From Antitrichia curtipendula (lineage: Eukaryota; Streptophyta; Bryopsida; Hypnales; Leucodontaceae): 64,000 bases of DNA. Positions within the stretch are counted from its first letter, which is position 1. Each line of letters opens with the position of its first letter. Below the pieces are notes generated by a model that was given only the letters and a program-made list of their open reading frames with translations, was not told where the DNA came from and did no database searches. Of the stretch, positions 48,039 to 61,597 are shown in pieces. Location: assembly GCA_951230915.1 (NCBI GenBank), contig OX579635.1, positions 23,188,001-23,252,000 of the forward strand, in the 5' to 3' direction. Both the position numbers and the translations under genes were made by a program.

Positions 48039-49677
48039 CAACTAAAATTTCTAAATCATCGTAGTTTTACATGTATGATAAATTTATATATTAAATGAAA
48101 TACACATAAATTCTAATATGAATGCATATAATATCTATTACATTTTCTATTTTCCACTTTTGTTTTTTTCTTTTGTTTCAATTGAAGTTGATATTGGATT
48201 AAAAAATTAGAATTTTCAAAGAAATTTTCTGCCTAATAATAATATTTCCATCGTATTGCGAACTTTTATTAATCAATTGTAGTATGATTGTTTGGTTTGA
48301 TATTTTTCTTTTCATTTTGATGATGCAATAAATATGGAAACATCTGAGTCCCTTTTTCAAAAATAGAGTGCCTTTTGCTGCAGATAAAGGCATTGATTGC
48401 GTCCATGAGCGCTTGGATATACACGGAGAACCATACATTGGATATGTATATTTTGAATTTGAGGATATTAATAATGTACTAAAATATGGCAAGACATTCA
48501 TATTAGATTGATAATTCAATAATTAGCAATTTTTCATGAGGATGTCATTTTAACATCTATACATAATCATGTTCAAATATGACACCACACATATAGAATA
48601 CTTAACCATTTTGTAGCTCTAAAGACATGCAAGAGGAACAATAATGATCTAAATTGGAAGTACCACGTGTCATTGGATCTAGTTCAATATGAGGACAAAT
48701 TTGCATCATTGATGTACACCTCATTTCATACACCTTTTACATCTAGTATACCCCAAACACCATGTTGCAACTATAATTGGGCTTCCTAAAACCTTTTAGT
48801 GTTGAACAGAGAAAGTACATCTCCGCAAACTAATAGACATCCAAGCGAAAGAATAACAAGCACCTACAAAAGAAAAAACTAATCAAGATTTGGAGATTGA
48901 AGAAAGAATTTGCACTACTTCAAAAGGTAAGAGGGTCAAAATGCGCTCAAGCGTTTTGAATTGCTTCTATAATTTGCTTTAAAATAGACATGAGATGGTC
49001 CTTCAATTAACTTCTATAGTCATTGATTGAATCAAAAAAAAATATTATTTATTACAAGAGTCAATCACTCTCTCTACTTTCCCCATTTCTCTTTACAAAT
49101 TGCAAGTGAAGAGTTTATAGAAGACCTAGGGTCATAAATAGGTGTCTACAACACAACTTGTTTGAAAATTCATAAGTAATTCAATAAGGCTTCAAAAAAT
49201 ATGAAAACACTTGTGTTACATTGTGCATCTCATTTCTCTTCTTCTGAAAAATGTGCTAAAAAATTCCCATCAAAGAAAATATATGAAAAAGGCGGACCAG
49301 CCCTTCAATGAGCAGTTTTCGAGCCTCCAACCTTATATTCTTTTGATCTACCGGTCCAATCCAACTGTTTTTTTCAAGTCTAGTTTGAAACTGACACCCA
49401 AAAAAATTCCTGTTGGTTTCTTACTGTGACTACTTTCTGGATGCTATGTCTATCAGAGGTAAAATATGCAATCATCTTCTGACAAATAAATTTGATAATC
49501 AGGCCAAAATCAATAGGCCAATTTGACCATTGCAGAGTGCAAGTGCTAAGTTGCGAATCCAGAGTGAGTGAGTTCTTTGACTTAAGCATTCCAAACTCAA
49601 AGAGCCTGAAGGGAGAGAAGACAACACATCACTTTAAAGCTATTGTCCTACTTTGTCCTATCTAAGAGTGAGACCCC
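46802..49677 (+). mobile_element. Array unit A (2.88 kb), inverted-repeat-ended element
   Basis: Starts GGACCTACTCTAAGATAAAA + AGG and then a homopurine GA tract (46,821-46,896). It ends TATCTAAGAGTGAGACCCC, the near-complement of the start. The middle (about 47,000-48,500) is homologous to units B-D, including TCAATGCTTTGTAAAAAAAC and TTTTCATTTTGATGATGCAA. The right third (about 48,600-49,640) is different sequence. It lacks a recognisable transposase, and the left flank is a G7 run at 46,785-46,791. Confidence 0.75.
47999..48036. repeat. (AT)19 microsatellite in unit A
   Basis: 38 bp of perfect AT repeats at a site where units B, C and D have only CATCAAYATGACA, so the expansion is specific to this copy. 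Confidence 0.97.
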
Positions 49678-49707
49678 ACGGTGGGTGTGGGTGTGGGGGG
49701 GGCCGCC

Positions 49708-52700
49708 GGGACCTACTCTTAGATAAAAAGGCAAAAAGAGGGGGAGGGGGAGGGAAAAAAGGAAAAAAGAGGGGAAGAAGAAAAAAGAAAAAAATGAAGA
49801 AAAGAGAAAAGAAAGAATTGAGCTTTTAAATCAATTAAAGATAAAACCTTAATATCAATACCTTAAAGAAGAAAGTTTGAGCTCTTGGTTCATTATCAAT
49901 CAAGAGTGTAGAGGCTTTGCACCCTTTATTTACTTATGTTTGCAAAGTAAAAGTTGAATAAAAATAAAAATACAATGGTAACATTTGTTTTAGATTGTTT
50001 TGTATGTGAAGTTGAGACATCCTTGATTGTGTGCTCACTAGTCATTTTCTTTATACCATTGGAGAGCTTGACTCAACAAAGGTTGGACTAAAGTAGTATC
50101 ATTGCTTTTGGATATATGATGGATTTGTGAGTAATTCTTATAACCATAAATTGAATTAAATTATGAAAAATAGAGTATAGGAGTTTTTAATGTCATTCTT
50201 AGCATTGCCAAAGCTCTCTCTAAGTAAAAATGCACCAAAGTTGTTTTACACTTTTGGTTCTTAAGTGTGAAAGCTATGGGTTTTCAATTGAATTTTGTTT
50301 CTAAAAATTTAATTTAATTTCAGATAAATTATTATAAAAATAAAAAATAAAAAGAATACATAGGTAAATCATGGAAAACACTTGAACAAGTGCACAATGC
50401 CACACATGTTGTTTGTAAGTTGAACTTTAAGAAATTACATTGTTTTTAAATTGAAAAAAAGAGAAAAAAAATCTTTGTAGTTAAGAAGAAGAAAAGTTTT
50501 AAATTCAAATCATAAATTAGTTTAATACTCTCTAAATAAAAAAACTAATCTTTAACATGGTTTTTAAATATAAAAAATAAATATTCTAAACAATGTTCAA
50601 TACAATGTATACATTTCAATTAAATGGTAAATTTTCTTCTTTTTATTTTATTAGGATAATTTTAAGTTGAAATAAAATATTAAATCATTTAGTATTATTG
50701 AAGAAGAAAAAGAATCATAAATTGATTATAAATTCTATATAGAGAATGAAATTATCTGAAATGATCAGAAGTGAAAATACATGAAATCATATTATATTGA
50801 AGTGAAGGAAATATAAAATGATTACAATAAAAGATCTCATTTTATTTGTACAATAGAAAACACGTGTTTAAATAGGAACATATATAAATGAAAACCAATG
50901 CTTTGTAAAAAAACATCAATATGACACTAAATTTTCTAAATCATCATAGTTTTATGTATATGAAATACACATAAATTTTAAGATGTAGTACATATAATAT
51001 GTACTATATTTTTTGTTTTCCTCTTTTGTCTTTATCTTTCTTTTTTGTTTCAATTGAAATTAATCTCAAATTAATAAGGAAATTTCTAAGATAATTTTTT
51101 ACTTGGCAATAATATTTCCATTGTATTGCAAACTTTTTCCAATCAACTATAGTAGGATTGTTTGGTTTGATATGTTTCTTTTTATTTTGATGATGCAATA
51201 AATATAAAAACAATCAAGTCTCTTTTAATAATGTGGAGTGCCTTTTGCTATAGATGGTACAATTACTGAGTGAATGTCTCTAGGAAGTGGAAGTTTATAT
51301 ACAAATTTTGATCTTGGCACTTGTAAAAAATCTAAATCAACCAAAGAAAATGATATTAGTAAATCTTCTATGATTTCAAGTTCAACTTGTGTTTGGACCT
51401 CTATAATGATATCTTGATAAATATCACCTACAACATTAGAATTAGAAGATGGTAGGATTGAAAGTTGAATTTGCAAATACTTAGTATATTGTCTTCTATG
51501 TTGTTCATGTGAATATTTATAAAGTCTCAAAAATACCTTGGGATGCTAAAACATTTCAATGTACCAATTTTTTTTAATTGTAATCATACAAATTAAAACT
51601 AAACATGTTAAAGATCACATAGGAGAAGAAAACACAACAATATCACTTATGGATTGAAAGATTATAATGTTTGATTATTAGGGTGTCAAAATTGTAAAAG
51701 AGGTTTGAAGTCTTTCAATCCACTTTTCACATGTCAAATCTAAAAAGTTGGTCACCAAAAATCCATCAAAATTTATTATTTTTTAATCAACTAATGCAAC
51801 AATACATCTAAAAGCTAAAGGCATGCCACTTTTATTAACTTTTTACCTTGGTTCACCCACATGTCTAATTGAATTTAGGATGAGCTCAAAGTCAAATTAT
51901 AGGGGAATGGTAGTTAAGACTAAAACCATAATTGCAAATGATAATTATCATTAATGCGAGGATTATTATAAAAATAAATTATTACAAATTAGTTCATAAG
52001 TGTTCAAGATAGAAATAATCCATTTTAGGAATAATTAGTTGACTTACATATCTTCTCAAACATAATTTTATTGATCATTTTAAATATGTCTTATGATCCA
52101 ATGTTTTTTTACCAAGACATTCAACTTCTTTTCCTTAAAATATGATGAACTCTAAAGCACTTCAACATCCATTTTTTAAACAATGAATAGTTTTAGATTC
52201 TTGTTTTGATCTCATTCTTGCTTGGATGAAAGTCATCATAATTTTTTGTTCAAATTTTTGTCCTATCCATCATTTGGATTTGGTATAACTAGAATATATA
52301 TTTTTCTAAAATTACAAATGTGGAAGTGTGTCAAGTGGTCAACTTGCATTGACTCTAGTTCAAAAATGTATTTGCAAAAATAAGGTCATAGATGTAAAGA
52401 ATACAAAATATTTCAAAAAATCACTATGTCAAGAGAACCTCACTTCAAATCTATTCCAACAGGTTTTTACTCAAAAAATGATAATGTTTTGCTTATAATT
52501 GAAATTAGAAGGAAATCTGAAATTTTTCTTTTAAAATTTATAGAAAAAGATTGGTGGTAGCATAGATGGATCTAACCATATGGATGGAATTTGGAACTCA
52601 AAATCTACAACTTTTACTTGTATAGCAATTCCAAAATATTCTTCCAAATTGTACTATACAATGGTTTTTTCCAAATTGTTAATTTTGGAAAAGATTCCAA

Positions 52701-53648
52701 ATGTTTAGCCTTGGAGCACTCCGATGTCCATTTTCTGGACGATGAACAAATTGAAATTGAAGTTTCATCTTCCTATCTATTTGGATGAAAGATCTTCTAA
52801 TTTGTGGAGATAATATATTAAGTTATTGGTCTATCTAAGGGTTGGATTTGGTGTTACTAGAGTACATATTTTCCTAAAATTATCAATGTGCAAGTATGTC
52901 AAGTGGTTGACCAAGTCTAAATTGCATTGACTTCAGTTCAGAACTCAATTTGACAAAATGAGGTCATAGATATTAAGAACACAAAAATCTCAAAAAATCA
53001 CCATGTCAAGAGAATCTCATTTCAAATCCCTTCCAACAAACTTTACTCCAAAAATGATAATATTTTGCATATTATCAAATTTTGAAGGAATTTTGAAATT
53101 TTCTTTCAAAATTTATAAAAAAATATTGGTGACATAATTGGTGAATCTAATCATACAGATGAAATCTACAACTGTCAGTCTATAACTTTTATTTGTTTAT
53201 CAATTCCAAATTATGTTTCCAAATAGCACTTTATAATGATTTTCCTCAAATCATCAATTTTGGAGATGAATCAGGACGTTCTAAAGTTAGGGGTTAATTT
53301 CACTCTTGTACATATGGAAGTGGCCATAATTAGTTAACAAATAATAAGAGTGGAAAGTGGTAACAATTTTCAATTTTCTGAGGAAATCTGTGAGTAACCC
53401 TGCCTAGTTCTGGTGACATTCAATACAAAGAAGTTATTCTCAGCTTCTGAGCTCCCTAGAGAGCTCACACATAGTATCACAGCACAGGATAAAAAAGCCT
53501 GCAAATTTTCAACTTGCCTCTTAAGATTAATTAACTAACTGGGGTGAGTTTCTTACTTCATATCCAGACTCAAGACCAGAAGGGAGAGAAGACAGTAGAG
53601 AACTTTAAAGTAAATGTCCTACTTTGTCCTATCTAAGAGTGAGACCCC
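49708..53648 (+). mobile_element. Array unit B (3.94 kb)
   Basis: Starts GGGACCTACTCTTAGATAAA and ends TATCTAAGAGTGAGACCCC. GA-rich tract at 49,735-49,830; body homologous to A, C and D to about 51,250. The right part (about 51,500-53,600) is unique cargo that contains a directly repeated AT-rich pair at about 52,300-52,600 and 52,850-53,240. Between A and B lies a G-rich spacer with GGTGTGGGTGTGG. Confidence 0.75.
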
Positions 53649-56076
53649 ACGGGGGGGCCGCCGGGACCTACTCTAAGATAAAAAGGTGAAAAGAGGGGGA
53701 GGGGAGGGGGAAAAGGGAAAAGGAGGGGGGAGAGGAAAAAAGAAAAAGAAAAAGAAAAGATAAAAGAAGAAAAATTAAGCTTTTAAATCAATTAAAAACA
53801 AAACTTGAACATCAATACCTTAAAGAAAAGAGTTTGACCTCTTGATTCATTATCAATCAAGAGTGTAGAGGCTTTGCATCCCTTATTTTCTTATGTATGG
53901 AAAGTAAAAGTTGAATAAAAATAATTATAAAAATACAATGGTGACTTTGTTCTAGTTTGTTTTATATGTAACGTTGATTGATATCCCTAGCTATGCACTT
54001 ATTGGTCATTTTCTTTATACCGTTGGAAAGCTTACCTTGGTGAGGGTTGTACTAAACTCGTATCAATGTTTTTGGACATATAATGGACTTGTGAGCAATT
54101 TTTAAGACCATAAATTAAATTGAATTATAAGAAATGGAGTATAGGAGTTGTAGTTGATGTCATTTTTGGCAATGCCAAAAAGCTCTCAAAGAGTAGGAAT
54201 GCACCAAAGTCATCTTGCAATTTTGGTTCTTAAGTGTAAAAGTCATAGATTTTCAATTGAATTGTGTTTTTGTAGATTTAATGTAATTATGGATAAATTA
54301 TTTTCAAGAATAAAAATTAAACAAGACGTGTGGGCCCTAGAGAATCACCTTCAAATCATATATTGAAGCAAGTTGCAAATGTGTTGCACTCGCAGAAAAA
54401 CTCATTGAATCCTATAGAACGGAGAAGGTGTATAATTGCATAACTTGAACTATCCGGTTACTTATTTAGTACTTACATTTGACGAGTCTCTCTTGCATCC
54501 TTTTTGTACTTGTCCAAATTAACAATCAAATTAATTAATCAACAAAAAATACACAAATAAAATCAACACTTTCTTGTCCATTTTCTATTGATTTGGACAC
54601 AAAATTTCTACTAGTGGATCACTTCCATTCATGTTGGCGGTTAGTTGTAGCAGTTGAGATACTTTGGTTTTGAAAATTTAAATTGGCCATACTAAATGTA
54701 TATTCTTCACCTATCCTAGCTAATTTGGGGCTCTCAAAGAGTAGAAAAGTTCAAAAAGCTCTCAAAGAGTAGGAATGCACCAAAGTCATCTTGCAATTTT
54801 GGTTCTTAAGTGTAAAAGTCATAGATTTTCAATTGAATTGTGTTTTTGTAGATTTAATGTAATTATGGATAAATTATTTTCAAGAATAAAAATTAAAAAA
54901 ATACACAAATTAATCACATAAAATACTTGGATAAGTGCACAATGCCACACAAATTGTTTATAGTTGAACTTGAAAAAATCACATTTATGTTAAATTTAAA
55001 AAAAGATAATAACAAAAATATCCTTGTATTTAAGCAAAAGAAAAAGTTTGAATTAAATTCTTAAATTAGTTCAATATTTTCTAAATTATTATAACATGAT
55101 TTAAAAATTTAAAAATTGATTATTCTAAAACAATGTTCAATGTGCTATATATATTTCAATGTAATGATGAATATTAAAAGAAATTATCATTATTTTTTTA
55201 TTAGGATGTTGGAAAATTAAAATAAAATATTAAATCATTTAGCATTATTGAAGAAAAAACCAATAATGATAAATTCATTAAAAATATTAAATCAACCAAT
55301 CAATTATTATTATAACTTCTATATAATGAATGAAGTTATCTAAAGGAAAGTGAAAATAAATGAAATCATATAGTGAAGTGAAGAAATATAAAAGGATTGC
55401 AATAAAACTTATCATTTTGTTTCTAAAAGAAATATGTGTTCAAATAGGAATATACGTAAATGAAAACCAATGCTTTGTAAAAAGCATCAACATGACAACT
55501 AATTTCTCAAAATCATTGTATAATAAATCTATATATTAAATGAAATACACATAAATTCTAACATGAGTGCATATAACATCTACTACATTTTATGTTTTCT
55601 TCTTTTGTCTTCATCTTTTTCTTTTTTTTCCCAATTGAAATTGATCTCATATAAGGAATTTAAAATTTCCAAGGCAATTTTCTACCTGACAATAATATTT
55701 CCATTGTATTGCAAATTTTTTCCAATCAATTGTAATATGATTGTTTGATTTGATATGTTTCTTTTCATTTTGATGATGCAATAAATATGAAAACAATTGA
55801 GTCTCTTTTTCAAAATACGAAAGTAGTGTCTTAGTTCATGGTTTGAAGTGGAGCGACCACTATGACCAAAGCAAAGATCATGGGCAAATTGTTGTCCCAC
55901 ATGCCCACCCTATTTTTTTAGTCCTAGCAACAATGATGCTTCACACTTCTGGTCCCAAAATGGAACCTTGCATGAAATTTGGGTGGTGGTAAAAATCATG
56001 TTGTCCATGGGAAGAAATTGAACCTGCTTGTTCAAATTGGGAGTATAAGAATTGGAAGGGAGCATGTTGGGAAGGT

Positions 56077-57040
56077 TTTAACCCTTGAAGGACTAGCATG
56101 TTGAATTTAGCAACATAGCAATTTTAGGCAGGTACATGTGACTGGAGATTTCTATATTTTGGGCCCAAACTTTAATAGATAGTGTGGACGAAGATGAACA
56201 TGTTACTTTTTGTAAATAGGTAATACAGGCAGATTAGAAAAAATCACTTTTTTCAAAAATAAAAATTTGAACTTGATTTTATAGATTTTTGTATATGTGG
56301 AAAGCTTTGAATCATTCCATTTTGATCAATGAGATGAAAATTAGGAGGAGTTTAGTTTGTAGGCAATTGTGGATTCTCTACTCTACGGCAAACTTTGAAG
56401 TCTTTTATCTTACTCAATTTTCAGTTATGAATTTGAAAAAAATAATGTCATATGATGTAGATTGTTTATTACAACAATGCAACCATAGCAATTGGCATTT
56501 TTCTATTCCATAACTAAATTCTTAACAATTTTATACTTTGAATCATTTCCTACTTCTTTCTACTTACTATTTTTTTTCCTATATGTCATACAATTCCATA
56601 ACTAAATTCTTAACAATTTTATACTTTGAATCATTTCCTACTTCTTTCTACTTACTATTTTTTTTCCTATATGTCATACAATTCCAAATGAAGTGAGAAT
56701 TTTCAAGCATATAGTCAACTTGCCTTGAAGAATGAATCCAAATAAGCACTACCATTTGGGACATTTTTTCATAAAAATGTGAGTTTGTAAAGTGCACCAG
56801 TCCGATTTTTTACAAGGCCAAAAAAAGAATTTTTGTGATTTCAAAAGCTCATATCTTGCATTCCACATAGTGGAAATTTCTGAAATTTCTTCCACATGTT
56901 CTCAAGTCAGTACAATACAAGATCCTATGGTTGCATGTGTCCAAATTCTTCTTATTCTTCTTCTTCTAATATTTGGTACTTGTAATAGAAATCATGGCAG
57001 TTTTGGAGCGTTTTTGGTAAAAACATAGTCGAGGAACTTA
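56077..57040 (+). repeat. TTAACCCC-type dispersed repeat inside unit C
   Basis: Begins TTTTAACCCTTGAAGGACTA and carries the family words CTCATATCTTGCATTCCACA, TACAATACAAGATCCTATGG and TTGGTACTTGTAATAGAAAT. An 83-bp segment (CATAACTAAATTCTTAACAA...) is tandemly duplicated at about 56,508-56,673. The duplicate copy in unit D is at 60,218-61,181. Confidence 0.7.
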
Positions 57041-57348
57041 AGGTGGGTACACCCAAAACCGCCACTTTTTGCTACTAAGCCTAGTTACTACTATTAGACT
57101 GGTCAAATTTTCATGTATTCTTGTTGGCAAGTGAAAGGAGGTTCCAACGTACCAAAGAACGTGGCATTTGGACATTGTATGCAAAAGTTATTAAGGATCA
57201 AAGTTTCTTTCTGAAAGCGCTCCATCCAAATAGGTACATAACTGATTTTGGAAATGTACACAACCTGTAGATGGCGCTTTAGGGTCAGGTGCCATTTTGG
57301 GGGTTCCTACCTTAAGGGATAAAGGGGAGTGTGCAAGGGTAATCAAAA

Positions 57349-57456
57349 GATTTTCCTCCAGATGAGAAATTGGCAAACTTGACGAAAGAATTTACAAAAG
57401 ATGCTTATAACAAAGGCTTGGATGCATATGTTGTTCCCTCTGAAGATGCTAATCAG
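57349..57456 (+). pseudogene. Exon fragment like Xaa-Pro aminopeptidase (APP1-type), captured in unit C
   Basis: A 36-codon open stretch reads DFPPDEKLANLTKEF...GLDAYVVPSEDANQ, ends in CAG followed by GT, and is preceded by AG, so it looks like an exon with both splice borders. The LDAYVVPSEDAxQ core corresponds to the N-terminal creatinase-like domain of aminopeptidase P. No further exons of that gene are present. Inferred to be a transduplicated host-gene fragment. Confidence 0.55.
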
Positions 57457-60217
57457 GTGAATCATATTTTTGCAAGTACAATTTTTTGTTTTTGGTATCC
57501 TCATGAAATCAGTAGCCAAAGGCAATTTTGAGTTTAAATTTGAGGAAATTCAATCTTCCAGACTTCAATCTTGCTCGAAGTATTTAAATTGTGCCCTGCC
57601 AACATGATGGTATGGAATTAATGCTAGTTGATGTGTACACTGTATACAGAGCAAGTTCATCGTAGACTGCTCAGCTTACAAATCAGGACTTCAATTACAG
57701 AAAGTGCTCACAGACAACTTCATCCCTCCAACACTATTCATTGCTTTAAAGTTTTGTCCTACTTTGTCCTATCTAAGAGTGAGACCCCACGGGGGGGGCC
57801 GCCGGGACCTACTCTAAGATAAAAAGGTGAAAAGAGGGGGAGGGGAGGGGGAAAAGGGAAAAGGAGGGGGGAGAGGAAAAAAGAAAAAGAAAAAGAAAAG
57901 ATAAAAGAAGAAAAATTAAGCTTTTAAATCAATTAAAAACAAAACTTGAACATCAATACCTTAAAGAAAAGAGTTTGACCTCTTGATTCATTATCAATCA
58001 AGAGTGTAGAGGCTTTGCATCCCTTATTTTCTTATGTATGGAAAGTAAAAGTTGAATAAAAATAATTATAAAAATACAATGGTGACTTTGTTCTAGTTTG
58101 TTTTATATGTAACGTTGATTGATATCCCTAGCTATGCACTTATTGGTCATTTTCTTTATACCGTTGGAAAGCTTACCTTGGTGAGGGTTGTACTAAACTC
58201 GTATCAATGTTTTTGGACATATAATGGACTTGTGAGCAATTTTTAAGACCATAAATTAAATTGAATTATAAGAAATGGAGTATAGGAGTTGTAGTTGATG
58301 TCATTTTTGGCAATGCCAAAAAGCTCTCAAAGAGTAGGAATGCACCAAAGTCATCTTGCAATTTTGGTTCTTAAGTGTAAAAGTCATAGATTTTCAATTG
58401 AATTGTGTTTTTGTAGATTTAATGTAATTATGGATAAATTATTTTCAAGAATAAAAATTAAACAAGACGTGTGGGCCCTAGAGAATCACCTTCAAATCAT
58501 ATATTGAAGCAAGTTGCAAATGTGTTGCACTCGCAGAAAAACTCATTGAATCCTATAGAACGGAGAAGGTGTATAATTGCATAACTTGAACTATCCGGTT
58601 ACTTATTTAGTACTTACATTTGACGAGTCTCTCTTGCATCCTTTTTGTACTTGTCCAAATTAACAATCAAATTAATTAATCAACAAAAAATACACAAATA
58701 AAATCAACACTTTCTTGTCCATTTTCTATTGATTTGGACACAAAATTTCTACTAGTGGATCACTTCCATTCATGTTGGCGGTTAGTTGTAGCAGTTGAGA
58801 TACTTTGGTTTTGAAAATTTAAATTGGCCATACTAAATGTATATTCTTCACCTATCCTAGCTAATTTGGGGCTCTCAAAGAGTAGAAAAGTTCAAAAAGC
58901 TCTCAAAGAGTAGGAATGCACCAAAGTCATCTTGCAATTTTGGTTCTTAAGTGTAAAAGTCATAGATTTTCAATTGAATTGTGTTTTTGTAGATTTAATG
59001 TAATTATGGATAAATTATTTTCAAGAATAAAAATTAAAAAAATACACAAATTAATCACATAAAATACTTGGATAAGTGCACAATGCCACACAAATTGTTT
59101 ATAGTTGAACTTGAAAAAATCACATTTATGTTAAATTTAAAAAAAGATAATAACAAAAATATCCTTGTATTTAAGCAAAAGAAAAAGTTTGAATTAAATT
59201 CTTAAATTAGTTCAATATTTTCTAAATTATTATAACATGATTTAAAAATTTAAAAATTGATTATTCTAAAACAATGTTCAATGTGCTATATATATTTCAA
59301 TGTAATGATGAATATTAAAAGAAATTATCATTATTTTTTTATTAGGATGTTGGAAAATTAAAATAAAATATTAAATCATTTAGCATTATTGAAGAAAAAA
59401 CCAATAATGATAAATTCATTAAAAATATTAAATCAACCAATCAATTATTATTATAACTTCTATATAATGAATGAAGTTATCTAAAGGAAAGTGAAAATAA
59501 ATGAAATCATATAGTGAAGTGAAGAAATATAAAAGGATTGCAATAAAACTTATCATTTTGTTTCTAAAAGAAATATGTGTTCAAATAGGAATATACGTAA
59601 ATGAAAACCAATGCTTTGTAAAAAGCATCAACATGACAACTAATTTCTCAAAATCATTGTATAATAAATCTATATATTAAATGAAATACACATAAATTCT
59701 AACATGAGTGCATATAACATCTACTACATTTTATGTTTTCTTCTTTTGTCTTCATCTTTTTCTTTTTTTTCCCAATTGAAATTGATCTCATATAAGGAAT
59801 TTAAAATTTCCAAGGCAATTTTCTACCTGACAATAATATTTCCATTGTATTGCAAATTTTTTCCAATCAATTGTAATATGATTGTTTGATTTGATATGTT
59901 TCTTTTCATTTTGATGATGCAATAAATATGAAAACAATTGAGTCTCTTTTTCAAAATACGAAAGTAGTGTCTTAGTTCATGGTTTGAAGTGGAGCGACCA
60001 CTATGACCAAAGCAAAGATCATGGGCAAATTGTTGTCCCACATGCCCACCCTATTTTTTTAGTCCTAGCAACAATGATGCTTCACACTTCTGGTCCCAAA
60101 ATGGAACCTTGCATGAAATTTGGGTGGTGGTAAAAATCATGTTGTCCATGGGAAGAAATTGAACCTGCTTGTTCAAATTGGGAGTATAAGAATTGGAAGG
60201 GAGCATGTTGGGAAGGT

Positions 60218-61181
60218 TTTAACCCTTGAAGGACTAGCATGTTGAATTTAGCAACATAGCAATTTTAGGCAGGTACATGTGACTGGAGATTTCTATATTT
60301 TGGGCCCAAACTTTAATAGATAGTGTGGACGAAGATGAACATGTTACTTTTTGTAAATAGGTAATACAGGCAGATTAGAAAAAATCACTTTTTTCAAAAA
60401 TAAAAATTTGAACTTGATTTTATAGATTTTTGTATATGTGGAAAGCTTTGAATCATTCCATTTTGATCAATGAGATGAAAATTAGGAGGAGTTTAGTTTG
60501 TAGGCAATTGTGGATTCTCTACTCTACGGCAAACTTTGAAGTCTTTTATCTTACTCAATTTTCAGTTATGAATTTGAAAAAAATAATGTCATATGATGTA
60601 GATTGTTTATTACAACAATGCAACCATAGCAATTGGCATTTTTCTATTCCATAACTAAATTCTTAACAATTTTATACTTTGAATCATTTCCTACTTCTTT
60701 CTACTTACTATTTTTTTTCCTATATGTCATACAATTCCATAACTAAATTCTTAACAATTTTATACTTTGAATCATTTCCTACTTCTTTCTACTTACTATT
60801 TTTTTTCCTATATGTCATACAATTCCAAATGAAGTGAGAATTTTCAAGCATATAGTCAACTTGCCTTGAAGAATGAATCCAAATAAGCACTACCATTTGG
60901 GACATTTTTTCATAAAAATGTGAGTTTGTAAAGTGCACCAGTCCGATTTTTTACAAGGCCAAAAAAAGAATTTTTGTGATTTCAAAAGCTCATATCTTGC
61001 ATTCCACATAGTGGAAATTTCTGAAATTTCTTCCACATGTTCTCAAGTCAGTACAATACAAGATCCTATGGTTGCATGTGTCCAAATTCTTCTTATTCTT
61101 CTTCTTCTAATATTTGGTACTTGTAATAGAAATCATGGCAGTTTTGGAGCGTTTTTGGTAAAAACATAGTCGAGGAACTTA
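60218..61181 (+). repeat. TTAACCCC-type dispersed repeat inside unit D
   Basis: Duplicate of the repeat at 56,077-57,040, at an offset of 4,141 bp. Confidence 0.7.
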
Positions 61182-61489
61182 AGGTGGGTACACCCAAAAC
61201 CGCCACTTTTTGCTACTAAGCCTAGTTACTACTATTAGACTGGTCAAATTTTCATGTATTCTTGTTGGCAAGTGAAAGGAGGTTCCAACGTACCAAAGAA
61301 CGTGGCATTTGGACATTGTATGCAAAAGTTATTAAGGATCAAAGTTTCTTTCTGAAAGCGCTCCATCCAAATAGGTACATAACTGATTTTGGAAATGTAC
61401 ACAACCTGTAGATGGCGCTTTAGGGTCAGGTGCCATTTTGGGGGTTCCTACCTTAAGGGATAAAGGGGAGTGTGCAAGGGTAATCAAAA

Positions 61490-61597
61490 GATTTTCCTCC
61501 AGATGAGAAATTGGCAAACTTGACGAAAGAATTTACAAAAGATGCTTATAACAAAGGCTTGGATGCATATGTTGTTCCCTCTGAAGATGCTAATCAG
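61490..61597 (+). pseudogene. Second copy of the aminopeptidase-like exon, in unit D
   Basis: Identical to 57,349-57,456: the same 36 codons with LDAYVVPSEDANQ and the same flanking AG and GT. Exists because unit C was duplicated. Confidence 0.55.

Larger units (their letters stand above)
53663..57788 (+). mobile_element. Array unit C (4,126 bp)
   Basis: Starts GGGACCTACTCTAAGATAAA and ends TATCTAAGAGTGAGACCCC. A segment of about 130-150 bp (AAAAGCTCTCAAAGAGTAGG...) at about 54,177 is repeated at about 54,755. 56,077-57,040 is an inserted copy of the TTAACCCC-type element. The right part holds the aminopeptidase-like exon at 57,349-57,456. Essentially identical to unit D. Confidence 0.8.
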
